NCBI GenBank assembly: GCA_021442155.1
Contig: CM038229.1
Location: 91,173,716-91,237,715, forward strand
Direction: 5' to 3'
Length of the DNA stretch: 64,000 nt
From: Cymbidium sinense
Taxonomy: Eukaryota; Streptophyta; Magnoliopsida; Asparagales; Orchidaceae
How positions within the stretch are numbered: position 1 is the stretch's first letter; the number at the start of each line of letters is the position of its first letter. Made by a program: the position numbers and the translations under genes. The notes under the pieces are model-generated. The model was given only the letters and a program-made list of their open reading frames with translations. It was not told where the DNA came from and did no database searches. Shown piece by piece: positions 51,205 to 63,000 of the stretch.

Positions 51205-52745
51205 ATTATTATTAGTTTAGTTATTATTAGTTATTAGTTTAGTTAGTTATTTAGTTTTAGTTTATTAGTTTTTTAGTTTTGGTTATTAGTTATTATGAGT
51301 TATTAGTTTATTATTTATTAGTTATTGGTTATTAGTTATTTAGTTTATTAGTTTAGTATTTATTATTATTTACTATTAGTTTAGTTATTTTTTTTATTAG
51401 TTATTATTAATATTAGTTTAGATATTATTAGTTATTAGTTTAGTTAGTTATTTAGTTTTAGTTTTAGTTATTGGTTATTATTAGTTAATTTTATTATTAT
51501 TAGTTTATTAATTAGTTAGTTTAGTTATTATTATTAGGTTTAGTTTATTATTATTAGTTTTATTTATTAGTTTTTATTATTATTATTAGTTGTTTTTTAT
51601 TAGTTTTATGGTTATTAGTTTATTAGTTTTACTTAATTATTATTTTATTAGTTATTAGTTTTGGTTATTTATTTAGTATTCATTTTACTTGGTTTTGTTT
51701 TATGGTTATTTATTAGGTTTTAGTATTAGTTTTATTGGTTTTATTATTATTAGTTAGTAAGTATTAGTTTATTTAGTTATTAGTTTTAGTTTTATTAGTT
51801 TTATTAGTTATTATTAGTCTTTTAGTTTAGTTTTTTTATTAGTTATTAGTTTAATTAGTAATTTTTTATTATTTATTAGTTATTATTTATTATTTTGTTT
51901 TTATTAGTTTATTTAGTTATTTTAGTTTATCTTTCTTAGTTATGTTTAGCTTATTTTATTAGTTTGTTAATTTTATTATTATTAGTTATTATTTATTATT
52001 TTAGTTTTTAGTTAGTTATTAGTTATTATTATTATTTAGATTTTAGTTATTATTAGTTATGTAGTTATTAGATATTATTATTAGTTTAATTATTAGTTTA
52101 TTAGTTTAGTTAGTTTAGTTATTAGTTATTAGTGTTTTAGTTTTATTAGTTTTAGTTATTATTATTATTATTATTATTATTTAGTTTTCGATTAGTTATT
52201 AGCTATTAGTTTAGTTAGTTTAATTTTTATTATTTAGTTTTAGTTAGTTATTATTATATTGGTTAGTTATATAGTTATTAGTTTATTAGTTATTTAGTTT
52301 ATTTTTTAGTTATTACTTTATTTGTTTTTAATTATTAGTTAGCTTTTTTAGTTATTAGGTTTAGTTATTTATTTTTGTTTATTTTTTATTATTTTTTTAT
52401 TAGTTTATTAGTTATTATTTAGTTATTTAGTTTTACTATTAGTTAATTATTATTAGTTTTATTATTTTTTATTAGTTATTAGGTATAGTTTAGTTAGTTT
52501 TATTTAGTTATTTGTTTATTATTTACTATTAGTTAGTTATTAATTTTTTAGTTATTAGTTTATTTTTATTATTAATTTTTATTAGTTATTAGCTAATATT
52601 TATTTATTAATTATTAGTTAATCATTATTAGTTATTATTAGTTAGTTTATTTTACTTAGTTTTTAGTTAATTATTATTAGTTTAGTTAGTTTTAGTTAGT
52701 TTAGTTATTAGTTTTAGTTAGTTATTAGTTATTATTATTACTTAG
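51205..52745 (+). repeat. Segmental tandem duplication, copy A
   Basis: About 1.54 kb that align in order with 52746-54435. Shared distinctive phrases include TTTGGTTA near 51275/52830, TATTTATTATTATTT near 51357/52897, AGTCTTTTAGTTTAGT near 51817/53346 and TATATTGGTTAGTTATATAG near 52255/53953. The boundaries are approximate. Copy A lacks the 34-bp triplication found in copy B. Confidence 0.85.
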
Positions 52746-54435
52746 TTAGTTATTATTAGTTATTAGTTATTAGTTTAGTTATTAGTTTAGTAAGTTATTT
52801 AGTTTTAGTTTATTAGTTTTTTAGTTTTGGTTACTAGTTATTATTAGTTATTAGTTTATTATATATTAGTTATTTAGTTTATTAGTTTAGTATTTATTAT
52901 TATTTTACTATTAGTTCAGTTATTTTTTTATTATTAGTTATTATTAATATTAGTTTAGATATTATTAGTTATTAGTTTAGTTAGTTATTTAGTTTTAGTT
53001 TTTGGTATTTGTTATTATTATTTAATTTTATTATTATTAGTTTATTAGTTAGTTAGTTTAGTTACTATTATTAGGTTTAGTTTATTATTATTAGTTTTAT
53101 TTATTAGTTTTATTAGTTCTATTATTATTATTAGTTGTTTTTATTAGTTTTATTAGTTATTAGGTTTTATTAGTTATTAGTTTTAGTTATTTATTATTAG
53201 GTATTCATTTTAATAGGTTTTTTGTTTTATTAGTTATTTATTTGGTTTAGTTTAAGTTTTATTTGTTTATTATTATTATTAGTTATTTATTACAAGTAAT
53301 TATTAGTTTATTTAGTTATTAGTTTTAGTTTTATTAGTTTTATTAGTTATTATTAGTCTTTTAGTTTAGTTTTTTTATTAGTTATTAGTTTAGTTAGTAA
53401 TTTTTTATTATTTATTAGTTATTATTTATTATTTTGTTTTTATTAGTTTATTTAGTTATTTTTAATTTTTTAGTTATTAGTTTATTTAGTTATTTTTAAT
53501 TTTTTAGTTATTAGTTTATTTAGTTATTTTTAATTTTTTAGTTATTAGTTTATTTAGTTATTTTAGTTAGTCTTTCTTAGTTATGGTTAGTTTATTTTAT
53601 TAGTTTATTAATTTTATTATTATTAGTTATTATTTATTATTTTAGTTTTTAGTTAGTTATTAGTTATTATTATTATTTAGATTTTAGTTATTATTAGTTT
53701 TGTAGTTATTATATATTATTATTAGTTTTGTTATTAGTTTATTAGTTTAGTTAGTTTAGTTATTAGTTATTAGTGTTTTTAGTTTTATTAGTTATTGGTT
53801 TTATTAGTTTTAGTTAGTTATTATTATTATTAATATTATTTAGTTTTAGATTAGTTATTAGCTATTAGTTTAGTTAGTTTAATTTTTATTATTTTGTTTT
53901 AGTTATTAGTTTTAGTTATTAGTTATTATTTATTAGTTTTAGTTAGTGATTATTATATTGGTTAGTTATATAGTTATTAGTTTATTAGTTATTTAGTTTA
54001 TTTTTTAGTTATAACTTTATTTATTTTTAATTATTAGTTAGTTTTTTTAGTTATTTATTTTAATTTATTTTTTATTATTTGTTCATTAGTTTATTAGTTA
54101 TTATTTAGTTATTTAGTTTTACTATTAGTTAATTATTATTAGTTTTATTAGTTTTATTAGTTATTAGGTTTAGTTTAGTTAGTTTTATTTAGTTATTTAG
54201 TTTATTATTTACTATTAGTTAGTTATTAGTTTTTTAGTTATTAGTTTTTTATTATTATTAGTGTTTATTAGTTATTAGGTTATATAATTATTAATTATTA
54301 GTTAATCATTACTAGTTATTATTAGCTTAGTTTATTTTATTTAGTTTTTAGTTAATTATTATTAGTTTAGTTAGTTTTAGTTAGTTTAGTTATTTAGTTA
54401 TTAGTTTTAGTTAGTTATTAGTTATTATTATTAGT
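52746..54435 (+). repeat. Segmental tandem duplication, copy B
   Basis: Second copy of the unit, about 1.69 kb, head-to-tail with copy A. It is longer mainly because of a 34-bp sequence present three times (53451-53552) and an added TTAGTTATTATTTATTAG-like stretch near 53910. Substitutions are frequent enough that the duplication is not recent. Confidence 0.85.
53451..53552 (+). repeat. 34-bp minisatellite, three exact copies
   Basis: The units at 53451-53484, 53485-53518 and 53519-53552 are identical. Each starts TTTAGTTATTTTTAATTTTT and ends ATTAGTTTA. A partial fourth start follows. The corresponding site in copy A (about 51910) has none, so this expansion arose after the larger duplication. 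Confidence 0.95.
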
Positions 54436-54603
54436 TAGTTATTAGTTAGTTAGTTTAGTTTTTTTATTTATTGGTTTTTTTATTAGTTTTTTAAGTTATT
54501 TATTATTGGTTTTTTTAGTTTTATAATTATTAGTTATTTATTATTTTGGTTAGTTATTGGTTTATTTTTTAGTATTTATTATTATTAGTTTAGTTTAGTT
54601 AGC

Positions 54604-54638
<35 letters not shown>
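54604..54638 (+). repeat. (TTA)n microsatellite run
   Basis: About eleven TTA units. The parallel place near 6590-6603 has only about five, with matching flanks (TTATTAGTTTATTAGTTAGTTTA follows both). Confidence 0.85.
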
Positions 54639-57600
54639 GTTATTAGTTTATTAGTTAGTTTATTATTACTAGTTATTTATTAGTTTTATTATTAGTTAAG
54701 TTTTGTTATTATTAGTTTATTAGTTTTAGTTAATCATTAGGTTATTAGTTTTAAGTTATTATTAGTTTTTTTAGTTATTAGTTTTATTAATAAGTTATTA
54801 TTTAGTTATTATTAGTTTTCTTAGTTATTAGTTTAGTTTTAGTTTAGTTTTATTATTAGTTTATTATTATTAGTTAATTAGTTTTTAGTTAGTTATTAGT
54901 TAGTTTATTTTATTAGTTTTAGTGAAGTTATTTATTATCATAATTATTATTATTATTAATTTTTTAGTTTTATTATTATTTAGTTAATAAGTTTTAAGTT
55001 TTTTAGTTAATTTAGTTTTATTAATTTTATTTTATTAGTTATTATTAGTTTATTAGTTATTAGTTATTAGTTTTAAGTTTAGTTAGTTATTATTATAGTT
55101 TTTAGGTTTTTATTATTTATTAGTTTAGTCTTTTAGAGATTTATTTAGTTATTATTAGTTAGTTACTATTAGTTAATAGTTTAGGTTTTTATTATTAGTT
55201 AGTTATTAATTATTAGTTTAGGTTAGGTTTTATTAGTTACTTATTATTTATTAGTTTATTATTAGTTTTAGTTATGTAGTTGTTAGTTATTAGTTATTGT
55301 TTGTTAGTTATTATTAGTTAGTTTTATTAATAGTTTTAGTTTGTTTAGTTAGTTACTAGTTATTTAGTTTAATTTTTTATTTAGCTTATTAGTTTATTAG
55401 TTATTAGTTATTAGTTATGAGTTTTTGGTTTTTCGTTATTAGTTAGTTATCAGTTATTAGTGAGTTAGATTTAATATTTTAGTTTTTTAGTTATTATTTT
55501 TTAGTTATTATTATCTATTATTTTTTTAGTTATTAGTTATTTAGTTTAGTTTTTATTTATTATTTTATTAGTTTAGTTAGTTTTTATTAGTTATTAGTTT
55601 ATTATTATTATAATTTATTTTAATTATTAGTTATTAGTTTAATTATTTATTAGTTATTAGTTAGTTTAGTTTTTATTAGTTAATTTATTTAGTTTAGTTA
55701 TTTATTATTAGTTATTAGTTTTTTAGTTTAGTTATTTAATTATTAGTTATTAATAGTTTTTTATTATTAGTTAGTTATTAGTTCATTAGTTTTAATTAGT
55801 TATTTATTCAGTTAGTTTCTATTAGTTATTATTTATTTAGATTTTAGTTAGTTATTAGGCTTAATTTTTTGTTATTTTAGTTAGTTAGTTTATTTAGTTT
55901 TGTTAGTTTTTAGTTATTTAGTTAATTATTATTAATTATTATTAGTTATTATTAGTTATTATTTATTAGTTAATTAATTAGTTATTTATTAGCTATTAGT
56001 TATTAGTTTATAAGTTTATTAGTTATTAATTATTATTATTATTATTTTATTTAGTTCTTAATTTTATTATTAGTTTAGTACTTTAGTTATTATTTATTAT
56101 TTTATTAGGTTTAGTTTAGTTTCTTAGGTTTATTTTTTTGGTTTAATTATTTTAGTTACTTAGTTTAGTTTAGTTATTAGTTATTGTTAGTTATTAGTTT
56201 ATAAGTTATTTAGTTTATTAGTTTATTTATTATTTATTTTAGTTATTATTAGTTATTAGTTTTTTTGGTTTTATTATTTTATTAGTTATTAGTTTAGTTA
56301 GTTTATTTTAATTATTATTAGTTATTAGTTATTATTTTTTTAGTTTTAGCTATTAATTTTTATTAGTTAGTTATTTAGTTATTTTATTAGTTTAGTTAGT
56401 TTAGTTATTATTATTATTTAGTTTATCAGTTATTAGTTTATTAATTTTAGTTTTTAGTTATTAATTTATTAGTTATTGTTAGTTATTATTTTTTTATTTA
56501 GTTATTAGTTTATTAGTTTTAGTTAATTTTATAGTTATTTATTTATTATTATTATTTAGTTATTTGTTAGTTTTTATTTCATTGTTAATTTAGTTATTTA
56601 TTAGTTACTTTTAGTTATTTTTAGTTTAATTTTAGTTTTTTAGTATTTTTATTTAGTTATTATTATTAGTTTTATTATTTATTTATTATTATTTTTTAGT
56701 TATTCATTTTTTATTTATTTATTAGTTATTATTTAGTTATTATTAGTTTTTTATTAGTTATTATTAGTTTTTTATTAGTTATTATTAGTTTTTAGTTTAG
56801 TTATTATTTAGTTATTATTAGTTTAGTTATTTAGTTGTTTATTAGTTAGTAATTAGTTTAGTTTTTTATTATTAGTTTTATTAGTTATTTATGAGTTAGT
56901 TAGTTTATTATTAATTTATTTATGTATTTATTTAGTTATTTTATTATTTATTATTAGTTTATTAATTTTATCAATAGTTTTAGCTAGTTAGTTAGGTTTT
57001 TAGGGTTTTTAGTTATTATTAATTATTAAGTTAAGTTATTAGTTATTAGTAATTATTTAGTTATTATTAGTTATTAGTTATTTTTTAGTTATTTAGTTAG
57101 TTTTTATTTGGTATTAGTTTATTAGTTATTAGTTTAGATAATATTATTATTATTATTTTAGTTATTAGTTTTTTAGTTTTAGTTTTAGTATTTTATTATT
57201 ATTATTGAGATTTAATTTTATTAGTTTATTATTAGTTAGTTTTTTTAGTTTTAGTTAGTTATTAGTTTTAGTTATTAGTTTAGTTTAGTTTTTTAGTTAT
57301 TAGTTTAGTTTTATTTAGTTAGTTTAGTTAGTTTATTTTATTAGTTATTATTTTAGTTATTTATAATTAGTTATTATTAATTATAAAGTTTTATTTATTA
57401 TGTTTTAGTTTTATTAGTTTAGTTTTTATTAGTTATTTAGTTATTTAGTTATTAGTTTTATTATTAGTTATTAGTTAGCTTTTAGTTAGTTTTTAGTTTT
57501 ATTACTTATTAGGTTTATTAGTTATTATTATTATTAGTTTATTATTATTAGTTATTATTAGTTAGTTATTAGTTTTAGTATTTAGTTTTATTCATTTTTT

Positions 57601-59065
57601 TAGTTATTAATTAGTTTAGTTTTTTATTTTATTATTAGTTTTTCATTTATTAGTTATTAGTTTTTTAGTTTTATCTATTAGTTAGTTCGTTAGTTTAGTT
57701 AGTTATTATTAGTTATTAGTTTAATTTTTAGTTTATTATTAGTTATTAATTATTAGTTTATCAGTTTAGTTTTTATTAGTTTTATTATTGTTATTTATTA
57801 TTTATTAATTTTTATTTTATTAGTTATTAGTTTTATTAGTTTATTAGTTATTATTTATTTAGTTTTTATTATTAGGTTTATTTATTAGTTTATTATTATT
57901 ATTAGTTTTATTATTTAGTTATTATTATTATTATTATTATTAGTTAATATTATTAGTTAGTTATTTTAGTTATTATTAGTTATTATTATGCTTAGTTTTA
58001 GTTATTTTTTAGTTATTAGTTTATTTTATTAGTTAGTATTTATTAGTTATTTATTTAATAGTTTAGTTATTAAGTTTTAATTATTATTAGCTATTAGTTA
58101 TTATTATTTATTATAAGTTTAATTATTAGTTCAATTATTAAGTTTTTTATTATTATTAGTTATTATTAGTTTATTAGTTATTAATTTATTAGTTTATTTT
58201 TGTTATTATTATTAGTTTATTAGGTTATTAGTTTTAGTTTATTGGTATAATTATTTAGATTTATTAGTTTTTTAGTTCCATTATTATTTTTAGTTAGTTA
58301 TTAGGTTTAGTTAGTTTATTATTTAGCAAGTTATATTAGTTATAAGTTTATTAGTTTATTTTATTAGTTTTATTATTTATTATTTATTAGTTAGTTTATT
58401 AGTTATTAGTTAATTTATTATTATTAGTTTAGTTTATTATTAGTTTTTTTAGTTATTTATTTTAGTTATTATTAGTTTTTCTTTAGTTTTATCAGTTATT
58501 ATTATTATTAGTTTTAGTAATTTTTAGTTATCACTATTATTTAGTTATTAGTTATTTGTTTTATTTATTAATTATGATTAGTTTTTATTAGTTATTATTT
58601 GTTTATTAGTTTATTAGGTTTTAGGTTTAGTTTTGTTATTATTATTAGTTTTTATTAATTATTAGTTATTAGTTATTAGCTTTAGTTTTTTTAGTTTATT
58701 ATTATTTAGTTTTAGTAATTTTAGTTTATTAGTTTTAGTTAGGTTTATTATTTAGTTTATTGGTTTGTTTTATTAGTTTAGTTTATTATTAGTTTTTTAG
58801 TTTATTTTATTAGTTATTAGTTTTTATTAGTTTTTTATAACTTAGTTATTTAGTTATTAGTTAGTTATTTATTTAGTTAATATTAGTAATTTATTTATTA
58901 TTAGTTTATTAGTTATTAGTTTAGTTAATTTAGTTATTTTTATTAGTTTTAATTACTTTATTATTATTATTATTATTATTATTAGGTTTTTAGTTATTAG
59001 TTATTAGTCATTAATTAGTTTTAGTTAGTTTATTAGTTTATTAGTTAGTTCTTTTAGTTATTAGT

Positions 59066-59095
59066 TATAATAATAATAATAATAATAATAATAAT
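59066..59095 (-). repeat. (TAA)10 run in reversed polarity
   Basis: Ten TAA/ATA units on the + strand, immediately followed by TTATTATTACTATTATTATT. Together they form an inverted repeat able to fold back on itself. Almost everywhere else in the satellite the + strand carries TTA, not TAA. Confidence 0.88.
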
Positions 59096-60008
59096 TATTA
59101 TTACTATTATTATTTTGTTATTAGTTTATTATTTTAGTTATTAATTTATTAGTTAGTTAGTTTATTCATTAGTTAGGTTAGTTTATTAGGTTTTATTAGT
59201 TTTATTAGTTATTTAGGTTTTAATTTAGTTTTTAGTTTAGTTAGTTTTTATTTATTTTAATTTTAGTTTATTAAATTTATTATAATTATTTATTAGTTTT
59301 AGTTAGTTATTAGTTTATTATATTAGTTATTAGCTATTAGTTATTATTATTATTATTTTTAGTTATTATTTTATTCATTATTATTAGTTTAGTTATTATT
59401 AGTTAGTTACTTAGTTATTATTAGTTTATTAATTTTATTAGTTGTTAGTTTATTATTTATTAGTTATTTTGTTTATTAGTTTAGTTTTTATTATTATTTT
59501 TTTATTAGTTTAGTTATTTTTTCTTGTTATTAGTTATTATTATTATTAGTTTAGTTATTAATTTAGTTAGTTATTTTTTGTAGTTTATTAGTTTATTAGT
59601 TATAGTTATTAGTTATTATTAGTTTATTATTATCTATTATTAGTTAGTTTTATTATTATTATTATTAGTTTATTAGTTAGTTTGTTTAGTTATTATAATT
59701 AGGTTTTGTTTATTTTTATTAGTTTTATTAGTTTTATTATTTTTAGTTATTATTATTAGTTTTATTAGTTATTAGGTTTTATTAATTATAGTTCATTAGT
59801 TATTAATTTTAGTTATTTATTATTAGTTATTACTTTTATTAAGGATTTAGTTTTATTAGTTATTTATTAGGTTTAGTTTTAGTTTTATTAGTTTATTATT
59901 ATTAGTTATTATTAGTTTATTTAGTTATTAGTTTTACTTTTATTAGTTTTATTTATTATTATTACTTTTTTAGTTCAATTTTTTATTAGTTTATTAGTTA
60001 GTTAGTTA

Positions 60009-60010
<2 letters not shown>

Positions 60011-60049
<39 letters not shown>
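60011..60049 (+). repeat. (TTA)13 microsatellite run
   Basis: Thirteen perfect TTA units between TTAGTTAAT and GTTTATTT. A second, shorter run lies 90 bp further on, near 60137-60160. Confidence 0.88.
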
Positions 60050-63000
60050 GTTTATTTTTTAGTTAGCTACATATTTTATTAGTTAGTTTTAGTTATTAGT
60101 TATTATTATCAATTTTAGTTATTATTATTTTTATAGTTATTATTATTATTATTATTATTCTTATTATTAGTATTTATTAGTTAGTTTTATTTTATTTAAT
60201 TTAGTTTTTTTTTGTTATTATTAGTTTATGAGTTAGTCAGTTTTTATTGGTTTTATTAGTTTAGTTAGTTTAGTTTAGTTGTTAGTTTATTAGTTTTATT
60301 AGTTAGTTTTATTAGTTTTTAGTTTATTATTATTAACTACTATTAGTTTTTAATTTATTAGTTATTATTAGTTAGGTTATTAGTTTTTTATTAGTTTTTA
60401 TTATTAGTTAGTTATTATTATTAGTTAGGTTATTTTATTAGTTATTAGTTTGGTTTACTTATTTAGTTAATAGTTTTAGGTTTTTATTATTAATTAATTA
60501 TTTTGTTATTTATTAGTTTTATTATTTAGTTCATTATTTTAGTTTATTAGTTTTTAGTTTAGTTATTAGTTATAGTTTATTAATTTAGTTTATTATTTTT
60601 TAATTATTAGTTTTGTTAGTTTTATTATATTATTATTAGTTAGTTAGTTTTATTTTATTAGTTTAGTATTTTAGTTATTATTTTACTTATTAGTTATTAG
60701 TTGATTAGTTTAGTTATTTTTTATTTTTGTTATTAGTTTAATTATTAGTTATTATTAGTTAGTTAGTTATTATTAGGTTTAGTTTATTATTTATTAGTTA
60801 GGTTATTGGTTAGTTATTAGTTAGTTATTATTAGTTTTATAAGTTATTTATTAGTTAGTTAGTTATAAGTTATTATTATTAGTTTTTTTTAGTTATTATT
60901 TAATAATTATTATTTATTAGTTTTTGTTATTAGTTATTAATTTAGTTATTTAGTTTATTAGTTATTTAATTAGTTTTATTATTAGGATTATTTTTTTAGT
61001 TATTAGTTTTATTAGCCTAGTTCTCTAATTTAGTTATTTATTATTAGTTTAGTTACTTATTTTATTAGTTATTAGTTAGTTAGTTACTTAGTTTAGTTAT
61101 TAGTTTACTTAGTTTATTAGTTAGTTGTGTTATTAATTTTAGTTATTAATTATTTTTTTTTATTATGGCTTTTTTGTTGTTTTATTATTATTTATTTATT
61201 AGTTTATCATTATTGGGTTTATTAGTTATTAGTTAGTTAGTTATTATTTTGGTTATTAGTTTAGTTATTGGTTATTATTTTTTATTAATTAGTTATTATC
61301 TAATTATTAGTTTAGTTATTATTTAGGTTTTGTTAGTTTTAGTTATTAGTTAGTTTTTAGTTTTTATTAGTTATTAGTATATTATTATTATTAGTTATTA
61401 GTTTATTTACTTTTATCATTTATCATTTATTAGTTAGTTAGTTATCTTATTTTGTTCTATCAGTTATTAGTTTTTAGTTATTATTATTAGTTTTTTAGTT
61501 TAGTTTATTAGTTAGTTATTAGTTATTAGTTTAGTTATTATTAGTTAGTTAGTTTTAGTTTAGTTAATTATTTATTATTAGTTTTTAGTGTTTTTGTTAT
61601 TAGTTTATTAGATATTAGTTTATTTATTATTAGTTTTTTAGGTAGTTTAGTTGTTTAGTTTATTAGTTTTAGTTTTTAGTTTTTAGTTTTTAGTTATTAG
61701 CTTATTAGTTTGTTAGTTTTATTATTTTTTATTAGTTAGTTTATTTAGTTAGTTCAATTTATTAGTTATTTATTAGTTTATTATTATTAGTTATAGTTAA
61801 TAGTTTTGTTTATTAGGTATATTATTAGTTAGTTATTAGTTTAGTTATTAGTTTTAGTTAGTTATTAGTTATTAGTTTTATTAGTTTTATTAGTTAGTTA
61901 TTATTATTTTTATTAGTTATTATTTTAGTTAGTTATTAGTTATTTATTTAATTATTATTATTATTATTTATTTATTATTATTAGTTAATTGTTATTAGTT
62001 ATTAGTTTAGTTTTATTAGTTTATTTAGTTAGTTTATTTGTTTTATTTTTTAATTATTAGTTATTAGGTTTAGTTATTAGTTATTAGTTTAGTTTTAGTT
62101 ATTTTTATTAGTTATTAGTTATTATTAGTTTATTTGGTTTTAGTTATTAGTTTTAGTTAGTTTTATTAGTTATTATAGGTTGTTTAGTTTATTTATTTTA
62201 GTTAGTTTTTTAATTTTTTTGGTTTATTATTATTGGTTTTATTAGTTATTTAGTTATTTATTAGTTAGTTATTATTATTAGTTTATTATTAGTTATTTTA
62301 TTTCATTAGTTTTTATTAATTTTATTATTAATTTATTATTATTATTATTAGTTTTTTATTTTTATTTTTTCGTTATTGGGTTATTATTAGTTTATTATTT
62401 TACTTTTTATTAGTTATTTAGTTTATTTTTATTAGTTTTATTTAGTTTTATTAGTTTATTTATTATTAGTTAGTTTTAGTTTTAGATATAGTTATTAGTT
62501 TAGTTTGTTATTATTGTTAGTTATTGTTGATTAGTTAGTTAGAATTAGTTAGTTTATTATTAATTTTTATTATTAGTTATTAGTTATTAGTTATTAATTA
62601 TTAGTTATTATTACTTGATTAGTTTATTAGTTATTAGTTAATAGTTTTATTAATTTTATTAGTTTAGTTGGTTAGTTATTATTTGTTATTAGTTTAGTTT
62701 TTTATTAGTTAGTTTATTATTATTATTAGTTTAGTTTATTTATTATTAGTTATTAGTTTTTTAGTTAGTTTTTATTAGATATTAGTTATTATTAGTTGAT
62801 TTATTTATTATTAGTTTTATTAGTTAGTTATTAGTTATTAGTTTATTTTTTATTATTAGTTATTAGTTTAGTTAGTTATTAGTTTAGTTGTTATTAATTA
62901 GTTTTTTAGTTTATTTTTCGTTATTGGTTTTTATTATTTAGTTAGTTATTAGTTTATTAGTTTAGTTATTTATTTTTTAGTCTATTTATTAGTTAATTAT

